A DNA stretch of 64,000 nt from Crotalaria pallida (taxonomy: Eukaryota > Streptophyta > Magnoliopsida > Fabales > Fabaceae). The notes under the pieces are model-generated. The model did no database searches. It had not been told where the DNA came from and saw nothing but the letters and a program-made list of their open reading frames with translations. Numbering within the stretch: the first letter of the stretch is position 1; each line of letters opens with the position of its first letter. Position numbers and translations under genes: made by a program. Location of the stretch: positions 6,386,001-6,450,000 of the forward strand of contig CM075653.1 of assembly GCA_037953625.1 (NCBI GenBank), in the 5' to 3' direction. This document shows positions 10,698-21,763 of the stretch, in pieces.

Positions 10698-13600
10698 CTA
10701 GTCATCACCTTGGTTCATAGCTTCCACAGAGTCATCCGGTTTCTCAACATTTGTATCATCCTTATTTCCCTCAACATTGCTTACTTCCCCTGCAGCTCTA
10801 ATTTCTACAGTGGTCTCTACATTGTCAACACGACCATTGGTTTCATTATCTTCTACCACATTAGCAATGTCATCCTCTGCCACAGGTGCATCTGGCAATT
10901 TAACGTTGGTTTCATTACCTTCTACCACATTTGCAATTTCATCCTCTGCAACAGGTGCATCTGGCAATTTAACATCAGCGTCGTGTGTCGTTTGCTCTTC
11001 AGAAGTATCCACATCCATACTATCATTCTTGATGTTAGAAATGGCTTGGTCTTGAACAATGTCTACCTGTTGGTCAGTAGTTCCATTCTCAGCAGACTCA
11101 AGCTCGCGACTCTTAGCTTCAATTTCTTCTTGTTGTGCTTTTAGCCTGTACTGGTCCATGACGTTTTGAACCCTTTCAAGCTCTGCCACAAGATCGCCGT
11201 ATCTCTTCTGTAAAGTTTTCTCGAGTTCCTTTTGCTTCTGTACTTCACCCCACACATTGTTTATTCTGTGTGATGCGGCTAATTGCTCTTGCTTTTGTAA
11301 CGCTTGGAAACACTCTAATTCCGTTGCAGCTACATCCATCTGTTTGAAAGTGGCCTCAATTTGCGGCCAAAGAGTTTTCTTTGACCTCGTCTGAAAATGC
11401 ATTAGCCAAATATTCAAGATTGAGCATGTACTCAGTCAAGTAAAACAAAGAAGGTATATATAATTTTACTTTGTAATATGACAAAAACCTCAAGACAAAG
11501 AGTAACTTCATTGTAAAGAATGTGAGGCACGGCAGCCATGGATTTCTCAAAACGTGGCACTTTTTGGGGATAGTAGATGTTATGAAGTTGTAAAACAATT
11601 TTCTTTTGTCCTCACATGTTTATCAAGCATCACACGGTCTAAAGAAATTACAATACTAGTATGGCAGTATCTATCTCTCAAAAAGAAAAAAGAAAAATTG
11701 TTGGTGTAAATATGCATAATTACAAAAGAAAATACCTAGCTCACCCACAATTATTTGGTGTATTTCCAACAGCTTTTGACAAGTGTGTGCCAAATGCCAA
11801 TCCTTTTCCCACTAATGAGTTAAATTACAACAACTTTTCAGTTGCAACAGTTTTATGTTCGGTTTATATTTCAACCTTAAATCGGTTCAGACGGCATAGA
11901 GTCATAGACTCTAGAATCTTGACAAAATTACCACAAGCCACCACTACAAAAGAAGAGAATGCAAGGGACCACCAGCTAGAATCAAAGGAACTAGACACCT
12001 AAAGTAGTTACACAAGCAAATGTTGAAGGTCACACTGCATGAAACGAGAATGTAGAATTATGCATACAGGATAGCAATTAACATACCTCGTAGCCTTGTG
12101 TGAGAACCATCACCTTCTTCTCAAGGCGTACTATCTTCTCCTTACCATCATCCAACTTGGATCTCACATTCTCAAATTCATTCTGCAAAGCTGCTAGCTT
12201 CTCCATGTTTCCAGCAACACTGGATAGACCATACGCATTACGGGTAGCAAAGTACATAAGATCATTAATGCAAGTTGAATGTGCTTCAACAAACTCATCA
12301 AGGGATTCACTTTCATGCCCCATTGCCACGCGAAGATACTGGGCCTCCTCCTTTATCAACTGATCAGCCTACCAAGAGTAACACACAAATAAATAGCATG
12401 CAAAATAGATATTGTCAACTCTGGGTCCAAGATCATCTCCAATGATACCACAGTGAAGAATAAAGAATAACATGATAATTAATAGTTTTTTTCTTAGTTT
12501 TATAAAAAATTATTTTCCACTTAACTTGTACATACGATGCTTCTTAAATTGGTTAGTAGGGAATTGAAGGAGTAGAATATAAAAATGAGAATCCTGAGCA
12601 ATAAATGGAAGATATAGTTATATTTTAAAGGCCAGCAGGGAAAAAAAAAATAGGAAAAAGCATCCTCTACATGAGAAATCAAGTTACTTGTGTACCAAAG
12701 GGTGAAATTTGAAGCTAACTACGCGAGCAGAGACATAAGTAAGCACGTACATCTTTCATTTCATCCTCCTGAAAATCTTCAATAACGGGGACAGCAGGCC
12801 CGTTTGCTGACCGCTTGGATCCTTTCTTTTTCTCCTTATTCTCATCAAGCGGATACTTGGCATTGTCATGCTCCAGTAAGGTTAGAAGCTCCTTTCTTAT
12901 TAGCTCATCAGCTTGCTCAATAGAGGTTGGTGGAACAAAGGAACTCTTATCCCCATCAGTTCTCATCAATGAATTTTTAATAAGCTCCAAAGATGCAGCA
13001 GGAGGCCTAGGAAGTCCCCTTTGAAGAACTTTTGATCGTTTTCGAAGTAATGCCTGGAGACGTGCCTCTTCTTCTGCCTTTTCTCTAGCTACTCTATCAG
13101 ACATATCCTCTTCAATCTTTTCCTCTGGTTCTTCAGTATCTTCTGGAAGTGGTTGCATCTCTACCTTGTAATCGTTTTTGGGTTGTGGAATGCTGCTTAA
13201 ACTAGAGCGCAAACTTCTTCTCAGATCAGCTTGTCTGCGTAGCTCAAGTTTAGCACTGTCATGCATATCCATTTCCTCATTAATACGTAGCTCATCCCTG
13301 AGAGGAGTTCCCTTCGGAGTCATGCCAAAAGAAAAACCATCCCTTGCCGGAGTCATGCCACTTCTAGGAGTAAGGCTTGGCGTCCCTCCAGGAGTTGCAG
13401 AGGGAGTCAGCACCGGGTGTGGAGTCTGAATTTCCTTTCTCTTAGGAGTGACCCCTGAAAAATCTGAAGGATGCAACTCTGGGTTATCTCCTCCTAACAA
13501 CGGAGTTTGAGATTCTCTCAACCTGGCCAGATTTTCAGCTTCCATCATGATAGCATCTCCTTTACCAGCTGGTGTTCTCTGAGGAGTTCTTAAAGGGGTC

Positions 13601-16018
13601 ATTCCTTGGCCAGGCGTATGTGCATAATTAGCCAGAAGAGCACGTGTGGCACTACTACCTTCTGCAAGTTCCTCAAACCCTGCTTGGTCACTAGCATAAC
13701 CCAACTTTGCAATTTCATCCAATTCATGGTCAGATATCTGGGGTGGTGGAAGCATCAGTTTTGATCTCTTCCTAACCGTTTCTGGATCATTCATCTTGTT
13801 GGCGTGCAGAATAGCAGATGGTGCATCTTGCCTTTGTGCAATTTTATTCTTTGCAATGTCTTGCTTTCTTAATTGGGCTTCAACATCAACCCTTCTTTTA
13901 CCCTCAAGTTCCTCAATTGTGGTAGGGAACTTGGGCTGTTCCACTGGTCTATCCTCGTCAGCAACATCAAAAAACCCAGGAGGAGGCCTCTTCTCAAAGG
14001 GAATTTCCGCATTATAGTCGATTCCTTTCCTTTTCCTCCTTCGCTGCCTGATATCAATTCCAGCAGCCTTAAGTTCTCTCTTTTTCTGCAAAGAAGCAAG
14101 CCTCCTGGCTTCTTCAAGCTGTTTCTCCCTGGCCTTCCTTTTCGCTTTCTTTCCTTTGGTATTGGCTAACCGAGCTCGTGCTTCAGAAAGCATCTCCTTC
14201 TCATCCTCATCCATATCAACAGGATCAGGCCTCGCAGGCTTCGACTCAGGGTTCGGATCAATCTCCCCAGGACGCAATTTCCGTGGGTCATCACCAGGTT
14301 CATAGTTCTCATCCTTGACACAGGCAGCATCAAGGAGTTTTTCATAACGCTCAAGGCACTGGGATGGTGTACGGCCAACAATCGGAGCAATAGTTCTCCA
14401 CTGTGTGGGCATAAGCTTAGCAAGATGAAGCAGTTTCTCATCTTCTTCTCTTGTCCACTCAGTCTGCATAAATCAACAAATTAAGATATATCAACATATA
14501 AGCACAAAAGATTTCAATAACATGAGTATTCCAACATGACGCCAACATCAACAACATCCAAGCCCTTTTCCCACTAGGTGGGGTCAACTACATGGATCGA
14601 AAGATGGCATGACGTACTATCATATAAATACTTCTTAGGAGGCATTTGAAAGAACTTATAGAGAGCTTATGAGAACAGCTTATGAATAAAACGCATGACC
14701 TTCCTATAAGCTCTTTTTAGCATATTTCAATAAGCTTATCATAGAAGCTCATTGTCTGGATTAGCTATGAAAATTTATTATATCAATAATCATAATCAAT
14801 TAGTGTTTTAATTGATTATAGTTACTTCAATCAGTTTTGTGTTTTGATATGCTTGCTGAAAATCGATTGTAAGATAATCTATTTCTGCTTGGATGTATGA
14901 GAAAGTTGGTTTTATGTAGTAAATTACAAGAAGGAAAAAAAAAAGGTACGAAGTTGTTTGTATGGATTAACAATATTTGCTTCTCAGTTAGTTTTGGAGG
15001 GGTTAAAAGGAAGGTAAAAAAAAAGGGTGACCGGTTTCAAAATAATCTAACAGGTTTATAAATAAGCTTAAAACTTCCAGCTTTAAATCACTTTTTTCCC
15101 CGTAAAAACCTGCTTTCTAGGTTGTACATCTACTTTACCAAAAACACACCAGCTTACCCAAAACAGCTTTTTAGCTTAAAAAAAGCTGATCCAAACTTTG
15201 TTTGCATAGTTAATAATAATTAACAATAGAGTGAAAACCCACTTTAGTCTCTAAAGTTTTTGCACCGTATCATTTTAGTCCCTAGAGTTTGTAAAGTACA
15301 TTTTAGTTCCTGAAGATTTTTAAAAGCAAGTCACGTTATGGACTAAATTGGTACTACATCGCAAAAAACTTTAGCGATTAATGCGACACAGTTTGTAGGG
15401 ACCAAAGTAGATCTACACTCTTACCCTGTTACCCATATGTGTTCGATAAAAAAAAAAAAAACAAAAAATGTGACTGGTCTCAAAAAAATCTAGAACCATC
15501 ATAAAATAAACTTGAAATTTCCACTTTCTCTAAATAACTTTCACCTCAGCAAAAAAAAAAAAAAAAGCTTTTTTCGGGTTTTTCATAGTCTTCACAAAAC
15601 ACACAACTGACCCCCAAACCTAAAAATCTGAAATCCCTCATTTAATCTAGCTAATCCCTAACACACTACTCTTTTTCTCTTAGCTTATTCAAAGATTATA
15701 GCTTTTTACTCAAATACACCACCCTATGATAAAGCATAGAACAAAAATTAAAATCAGAACAGATACAAAAAATAAATAAATAAATAAAAGAACACCCAAA
15801 ATGTAAAAATTAAAAAAATTAAAAAAAAAGAAAAAAGAAACCTTTTTGATAGAAGGATCGAGCCACTCGTACCAGCGAGCTTTGCATTGTTTGGCAGATT
15901 TACGAACGAGGAGTGAAGAGATACGAGCCCATTGATTTTTACCATATTTCATAACAGCGGCTTTGAGAATTTCATCTTCGGTGTTCTTCCAAACACCGCC
16001 CTTTATCATAATCCTCAT
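10698..16018 (-). CDS. CDC5: CDC5 (CDC5-like) MYB-repeat spliceosome protein
   Basis: Four coding exons, all joined in phase 0: 15842-16018, 12751-14463, 12087-12368, 10698-11390, giving 954 aa. Residues about 7-58 and 60-107 are the two MYB repeats (GGVWKNTEDEILKAAVMKYG; TEWTREEDEKLLHLAKLMPT), split exactly by intron 1. A basic nuclear-localisation stretch follows (KGKKAKRKAREKQ; RQRRRKRKGIDY), then a Thr-Pro-rich region (TPLRTPQRTP, LTPSATPGGTP) and C-terminal coiled coils. CDC5 is a core subunit of the NineTeen complex needed for spliceosome activation; in plants it also acts in microRNA biogenesis and immunity. The C-terminal tail has a 23-residue tandem duplication (plus 10836-10973). 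Arabidopsis CDC5 is about 844 aa, so the tail is longer here. Intron 1 (14464-15841) holds several repeats. Identity is very secure; the first ATG begins the conserved MRIMIKGG. Confidence 0.97.
10836..10973 (-). repeat. 69-bp in-frame tandem duplication in the CDC5 tail
   Basis: Two 69-bp units (10836-10904 and 10905-10973) encode VKLPDAPVAEDEIANVVEG / VKLPDAPVAEDDIANVVED, each followed by NETN. The duplication keeps the frame and lengthens the acidic C-terminal region. Confidence 0.9.
14520..14640 (-). mobile_element. RTE-type LINE 3'-end fragment in CDC5 intron 1
   Basis: CATCAACAACATCCAAGCCC followed by CCCACTAGGTGGGGTCAACT and CATGGATC is the reverse complement of the 3' end common to plant RTE-clade LINEs, which end in TTG repeats. 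Only about 100 bp remains. A second copy lies at 27146-27560. Confidence 0.6.
15230..15420. repeat. Foldback repeat of the TTTAGTCCCT family in CDC5 intron 1
   Basis: Starts CCACTTTAGTCTCTAAAG with repeated TTTTAGTCCCTAGAG and TTTTAGTTCCTGAAG segments, and ends with the partly complementary GGGACCAAAGTAGATCTAC. Imperfect inverted ends, no coding potential; related in style to the foldbacks at 16905-17330 and 29451-29713. Confidence 0.5.
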
Positions 16019-16240
16019 CTTCGCTGCTGCTGCTGCTACTGGGTTCTAGGGTTCTTCAGAAAGAAAGAAGCTCAATCCTCGAAACGACGACGTATAAGAA
16101 GAGGAAATGGAAGAAGGGGAAGGAGGGGGAGGGCACTGTTTGTGAAGTGCGAAGTGGAAGCAAATGTGTAATGCTTTCGTTCTTATTCCGTGCTCACCCT
16201 CTTCCACGAACAACTTATTTTGGACTTAATTTGGTTTATC

Positions 16241-16272
<32 letters not shown>

Positions 16273-17924
16273 CAAGTACTATTTATTAAAGTATTTGGGA
16301 AAATTTATAAAAATAGTTTATGGCAAAATATATAAGTTTTATTTATCATATTTTTGATAAGCCCAAGAAGAAGCTTATGCATTTCATATTGTATTTTCAT
16401 TTCATATTTTTTTTTTCGATTCGTTTTTTATTTTTGAACTTTCAATTCGTTAAATCATTACTTTATTTTTTTTTTTTTGTTTTTGAGGAAAAATCATTAC
16501 CTTATTGTGAAAATCTGTGTTAGGTAAATTTTAATAAAGTTAATGCAAATATCAAATGTTACAAAATTGCCATAAAATGCATTTGATGGAGTCTGATTGG
16601 AAAAGGAAAAAAAAGAGAGAATATTTGATTAGAATGAGAAACATCAAAATCTTCCAAGAAAAAAAAAAGAGATCAAGAAGATGTTTGATACATTAAATGA
16701 TTTATATTTTTAATAAAGTTCGTATTTTTTTTATAAACAAAAGTTCTAAAATCTAATATTATTATACACAATTAACAAAAATGGAGAAATCTGATTTTGT
16801 GCTTATTAATACATGAAGATTTCAGAGATTAAATTGTTAAAAAAAAATAAAGATCAATTTATGCTAATATATCACCTGAAAATTTTGATTTTATCTTATT
16901 GAGTTAATAGTCACATTGGTTCCTGAGAGATATATGTGGAATCAATTAGGTCCTTAAAATATTTGTGGAATCTCTTAAATCCCCAAAAATAATTTTGGAA
17001 TCAGTGAGGTCTCTGACAGATTTGTGAAATCTCTTACACTTCCGAAAGATCAATTTGACATCACGTTAGTCCCCCGAATCCTACGTGACACGTTAAATGC
17101 TTCGTTGGCCCAAACGTGACACTTTCTTAACAATCCAACATGGCATTGAGGCCAACAAAGCATTTAACGTGCCACGTAGGAATACGTTAGGTCCCTCTTG
17201 ACGAAATTGGATGGGGGACTAATGTGACGCCAAATTGATATTTGGGAAATTTAAGAAATTCCACAAATTTTTCAGGAACCTAACTGATTCCACGAGTATT
17301 TTTCGGGATCATGTGACTATTAATTCTTACCTTATTTATTTCAAAATTTTGGGAATTAAATTGTCCCACTAAAAAATTTAAGGAACAAATTTGTCATATG
17401 GATGAAAATTTTAGTGATTATTTTGTGATTTAATATATTTTTTAGGGATTACAAATATATGAAAAAGTGATCATAACAAATATACGAATAGGGGCAAAAT
17501 TAGATTAAGGGTTACAACTTACGAGAGTGTGTATAGAAGTAATCCTTAGAAGTAATCCATAGTCTCACAAACTCTCTCTTCCCCTTCACGAATCACGGCA
17601 TCAACACTCACTTCCTTGATATCTTCAATCAATCCTTGGTTAGTTTCTTCAATTTCAATTTCAATCCTTTTCCTTTTCCCCCTTTTAGAGTTTTAGGTTA
17701 TTTAGATTTCAATCCTTTGTTCTTTTCTGCTCTGGCTGGCTGTTAATCATTTCATGCTTCTGTTTCGAATGCAAATACCCAATTATTATTTTTTTAAAAA
17801 AAAACTTAGATTTTGTTTATTACCTTCTGAGCTGATTATTTGTACTACACTACTACTACTAAGTGCTGTTTGTGAAATAGGATGTATGGAAAAATTGACA
17901 TATTTTCCTTTGACAGAAACAAAA
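16019..17924. promoter_or_regulatory. Shared divergent upstream region of CDC5 and BUD31
   Basis: 1906 bp separate the two start codons. The CDC5 leader lies next to 16018. BUD31 appears to have a leader intron: donor CCTTG|gttagt (17639) and acceptor ttgacag|AAAC (ends 17916), 8 bp before its ATG. The middle holds an (AT)n run near 16241-16270 and a foldback repeat (16905-17330), so any ancestral two-way promoter has been pushed apart. No clear TATA box was assigned. Confidence 0.5.
16905..17330. mobile_element. Foldback MITE-like element, arms about 200 bp
   Basis: The left arm begins TTAATAGTCACATTGGTTCC and continues with TGTGGAATCAATTAGGTCC, ATCAATTTGACATCACGTTA, GTCCCCC and CACGTTAAATGC. 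The right arm, read as its complement, gives TTAATAGTCACATGATCCC, CGTGGAATCAGTTAGGTTCC, ATCAATTTGGCGTCACATTA, GTCCCCC and CACGTTAAATGC. Nearly the whole element folds on itself. No open reading frame. Confidence 0.8.
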
Positions 17925-19706
17925 ATGCCGAAAGTAAAGACAAACCGTGTTAAATACCCAGAGGGCTGGGAGTTAATTGAGCCCACAATCCGTGAACTTC
18001 AAGCAAAGATGAGGGAAGGTTGGATTTTTTATATCTCTGAATGCCTTACCATAAGTTATTAGTGTAATATTTATATGTCATACTTTTTATATGAGATTAT
18101 TTTATGTTCTTCCTGGAATCTATAAATATAAATAAATATGATAGTTTTGTATCCTTTATGTGCCAGCCGAGAATGATCCACATGATGGAAAAAGAAAATG
18201 TGAGACTTTATGGCCTATTTTCAAGATTGCACACCAGAAGAGCCGCTACATATTTGACCTCTACCATAGGAGGAAGGAGATTTCTAAAGAGTTGTATGAA
18301 TTCTGCCTAGATCAAGGATATGCGGACCGCAATCTAATTGCTAAATGGAAGAAGGTACCTGAACCAGATAAGACGAGTGTTACAACTTACAACTAGGTGT
18401 AGGGTTATAAATCCTGCCGTAAGCAAGAGGAGGGCGTGTTCCTTGAATATATGAATATTTCTTCCCAACCAGACCAAAGGCTGCTAAAGCCATAAAATGT
18501 GTGTCCCCCTCCCCTGACGGTTTTATATAGAATAGAACAATTAAAATTGGCATGAGTTAATGGGTGTGCCTTGTGTTCTTTGATTATCCCAAAATGTTGT
18601 TACGAAGAAATATGCAAATCTTTTTGTGCAAGAGTAAGTGTCATAATGTCTCTGATTAAGCATATTAGGAGAAAGAGTGATGTTGTAGTCTATGAATTTG
18701 CAACTGAGTCGTTTGTATTGATCATGTTAAGTTCTATTGTCCAACCAAAAAGACTTTATTGTAGAGGGAGCTGTGGGTTTGTAAATGGGGTTTATTAAGG
18801 AGAAACATTTGAGAGGTAGGCATGTGAGTGAAGAACTGAAAGAATGATTCGCCGGAGCAATGACTCAAGAATCCGTGGTCCAAACTCTTCTATCTAAACT
18901 GGTTGAGACTGAAGGTTTAGATAGAAGTATGTCTTGATTGTGAGATTATATTTAGGACTTGCGGGGAAGTGATTAAATCTTAACACTTTACTTATCTGTG
19001 CTTGTTCCTAGATGTTATAAGATTGTTTCCTCTTGCCAGCAAAAGTGTTGAAAATATTCTGAAAACAACTCATTATAGTTCCCACCTTCTGGTTGCCTTT
19101 GGTTAATGCACTTGCAGAGTATGTTGTTGTTGCTGCTGATGTTGTTGTTATTTTTATTATTAGGGTTTTTCTAACCATTGCGCTAAGAGTAATGTTTAAG
19201 GAACTAGGGCAATGGTTAGCAAAACTCAAAAGTGTGATGCTTTCGTTGAAAAACCAAAACATTTTACTTAATCTATTAGATGCATCACTTCCCAATGAAG
19301 ACTTTACACTTTGAGTTCCTTAAACATTGCCCTTGGGGCAATGGTTAGCAAAAACCCTTATTATTTTTATTATTATGATGATGACCTTGTACAATTTTAT
19401 TTCTAAGATGAATCAAGATACATGGCTACTTCAAAGTATGGTTATTTATGCAAAGGATGCTTTCATTTCAATGTATATTTGTCTCATGGGTACATTCTAT
19501 ATGCTTTCTTGGATTTGGATACTGAAATAATTATGTTTTTTGAATTGCAGCCTGGTTATGAACGTCTATGTTGCCTGAGGTGCATGCAGCCACGCGATCA
19601 CAATTTTGCCACCACTTGTGTTTGCAGAGTACCCAAGCAACTCAGGGAGGAGAAGGTCATAGAGTGTGTCCATTGTGGTTGTAAGGGCTGTGCAAGTGGG
19701 GATTGA
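17925..19706 (+). CDS. BUD31: BUD31 (G10) homolog, spliceosome component
   Basis: Three coding exons: 17925-18018, 18167-18354, 19551-19706 (junctions phase 1 and 0), giving 145 aa, the usual family length. The N-terminus reads MPKVKTNRVKYPEGWELIEP and the middle has LWPIFKIAHQKSRYIFDLYH, RRKEISKELYEFC and GYADRNLIAKWKK. The C-terminus is the Cys-rich zinc-binding part (GYERLCCLRCMQ, CVCRVPKQ, ECVHCGCKGCASGD*). BUD31 is a small, highly conserved nuclear protein tied to the NineTeen complex-related factors of the activated spliceosome. ATG 17925 is fixed by the conserved start. Intron 2 (18355-19550) carries a MITE at 19162-19357. It lies head to head with CDC5. Confidence 0.97.
19162..19357. 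mobile_element. MITE in BUD31 intron 2
   Basis: Left end AGGGTTTTTCTAACCATTGC... and right end ...GCAATGGTTAGCAAAAACCC are reverse complements over about 45 bp with few mismatches; the left arm contains a second copy of the inner motif (GGGCAATGGTTAGCAAAA). TTATTATT flanks both sides, compatible with an 8-bp duplication, but the surroundings are AT-rich so this may be chance. Confidence 0.8.
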
Positions 19707-20418
19707 TTAGCATCAATTCTAGTATAAGTTGCCATGAGGGTTTCTAGTGTCATTTTGTTGGTGCTTTTAGCTTTCTGTTGTCTGCAACCCTCAAGGGACT
19801 CAACTTCTACTGGTTGTATCCCTATTTACTAACTTCTTGAGAGCTATGCATGGGATTGTTAGCAAACTATCTCCTAACTAAACTTTTTTGCTTACATTGA
19901 TATGAGCTGACATGGTGTACTTTTACTCTCTACTTCATTCACGGCTTAAACATTTCACGCTTCGAATGATCAAACATTTTTATTTTACGCATCTTTGCAT
20001 AGAATAAACTATCATCAAAAGAAAATTTGTATCCGAAAACTAAAACATTTCTTGATCTATTATCATTTTCCCACAAAAAGACATACTTTTTCAAGATTGT
20101 TTATAGTTTATACTATGCATGAGATGCATATGTTAGAAAATTTCTGCTTAATAATGTAGTACAATCTTTGATGCTACTATTCCTTTGAATGAAATGGTGA
20201 GATTGGGATCAATAGGCTCAATGCAACGCCTTCATCTTTCTGTGCCATCAAGTTATCTTTCTGTTGACTGCAAATCTGAGATAATTACTGATCGTTGTTG
20301 CGTTTCGTCAGCTCACCTTACAATCCAGTGAAAATTATTAGTGAAGTATTTTCTAACTATTAGAGAGTAATGCTTTAAACAGTGTTGTTGCAATAACTTG
20401 AAAGGAAAAAGGAAGAGC
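19707..20418. other. BUD31 3' flank, no gene seen
   Basis: Probable 3' untranslated region and intergenic AT-rich sequence. I see no supported coding or RNA gene. Confidence 0.5.
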
Positions 20419-20605
20419 TTTACTTTTCAAATCCCGTTGATTTCTCATCATCCCCCAAACCTTCCGCCTCACATGAGGCGGAAGTGCAAATTTTCACTCT
20501 TTCCGCCTCTCAAGAGGTGGAAAAACACATAAATTTGCACTTCCGCCTCATGTGAGGCGGAAGATTTGGGGGATGATGAGAAATCAACGGGGTCTGAAAA
20601 GTAAA
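20419..20605. mobile_element. Near-perfect nested hairpin (foldback element)
   Basis: The left arm starts TTTACTTTTCAAATCCCG and continues GTTGATTTCTCATCATCCCC; the right arm complement starts TTTACTTTTCAGACCCCG and continues identically. Arms of about 75 bp differ at only a few positions. Within the arms sit perfect smaller stem-loops CTTCCGCCTC-acat-GAGGCGGAAG and CTTCCGCCTC-atgt-GAGGCGGAAG, and at the centre TTTCCGCCTC-tcaa-GAGGTGGAAA. No coding sense. Confidence 0.85.
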
Positions 20606-20689
20606 TCTCAAAAGGAATAGCAGTAGGTACCTTTTCTTTTTGTCAAAAAATAAATAGTTTGAAACAAAAAGAAATCCTCCGAGTCAATA

Positions 20690-21180
20690 TTTAATGTGAA
20701 ATAGTTACAATGGCTATTATGACGAAGTTGAAGATAAGGCAAAGCCGAGGAACTTGAAGAGGATCTACCCTTAAGGTTTCTACACAATGGACAAGTAGCA
20801 TTCATCTTGAGCCAACTATCTAAGTGTATGTTTCAGAATCAATTCTGAAATGTCAAAGCTAGTGCTTCAGTTCCAACGTGATTTTGGAGCCGAAATTGTT
20901 TCTCCGACGCGGAACCAAACATGCCTTAAGCAATTAATGACTGCACTATGGTATAGTCCTTGACATTTCCTTAGGCTGATACTCACAAAGACATACTGTA
21001 TGGAACAAGTACTTATTATCATTGGGGTTAGGCAATCTTCCACTTTCACCAAGTTGAGTTTTAGGATATTTTTCTATGGATACTTGATAAAGGCCCACTG
21101 CCACTGCTGTAATAGGAGGATGTGGAATGCTTAAGCTGGAAATTTTTGTTCTTGCATGTTGCAGTTGATTAGGCATCCCC
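20690..21180 (-). pseudogene. ATL-type RING-H2 E3 ligase pseudogene, split by an insertion
   Basis: Minus strand. The 5' part (21176 leftwards) reads YQVSIEKYPKTQLGESGRLP, NPNDN, then CLCEYQPKEMSRTIP. The 3' part resumes at about 20829 with LDSWLKMNATCPLCRN. Together these are the linker and RING-H2 finger (CxxC...CxH..HxxxW..CPLC) of ATL20/21/22-like ubiquitin ligases. A roughly 100-bp insert (about 20829-20930) sits where the CxH..H residues should be, stops follow RTIP, and a few extra bases before CLCEY break the first Cys pair. The N-terminal extracellular and membrane part was not found. Confidence 0.75.
20829..20930. mobile_element. Small MITE-like insert in the RING-H2 pseudogene
   Basis: TAAGTGTATGTTTCAGAATC at the left and a right end whose complement is TAAGGCATGTTTGGTTCCG suggest short imperfect inverted ends. 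It exactly interrupts the RING coding order. The duplicated target is not clear. Confidence 0.5.
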
Positions 21181-21333
21181 CTCCAACAAAAGTTCGACTC
21201 TCAATGATGGCTCAGTAAGCAACCTTCTGAATTATATACGGGCACCACTCATGTATGATATAACTAAACAAGTGCATAAAGCAATTTGAATCTGCAACCC
21301 TAAAATCAAGCAATTATTTTAAATGGTCAAGAC

Positions 21334-21645
21334 TTAAGTTATTAGACTTGCAGAAAGGGCATTAAGCATCCTCATAATAGATCTTAGATTATAAAAAAGT
21401 TCTAATAGGTAAATTAATATGGAAAACTTCTCTATCGAACATAAATAATTTTGGAGAAAAAATTTATTTAGAATAGTCAATACATGCTGATAATACAGCA
21501 TATTTGAGTGAAACAACTCCATCATACAGCTGAGATTCTCGGGGGCTGTACGAAATTCACCTTTGTATAGTATATTATAGATCAGTGCAGTCTGTCCTAA
21601 TTTGACGAGATCTTTTTTCACTTGAGTTACTTCTGGGTTTGTCAT
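21334..21645 (-). other. Unrecognised open frame, doubtful
   Basis: 103 codons starting MTNPEVTQVKKDLVKLGQTA, with a reasonable composition for the first 45 residues and a low-complexity, Ile/Leu/Phe-rich remainder. I do not recognise a family. It could be an exon fragment or a chance frame. Confidence 0.15.
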
Positions 21646-21666
21646 ATACCTTTATTACCAATTCTG

Positions 21667-21763
21667 CTGACATGTAACATCAGAATCCTAGTCAGACGCA
21701 GGAGGTTGGTCATGTTGACATGTAACATCAAAATCCTAATTAGACGCAGGAGGTTGGTCATGT
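21667..21763. repeat. 48-bp tandem duplication
   Basis: Two copies of a unit starting TGACATGTAACATCA and ending GACGCAGGAGGTTGGTCATG, with three differences. Non-coding. Confidence 0.85.

Noticed and set aside
13178..14169. Several frames opposite or out of phase with CDC5 exon 2
   Set aside because: Shadows of the long CDC5 exon; none shows a recognisable family.
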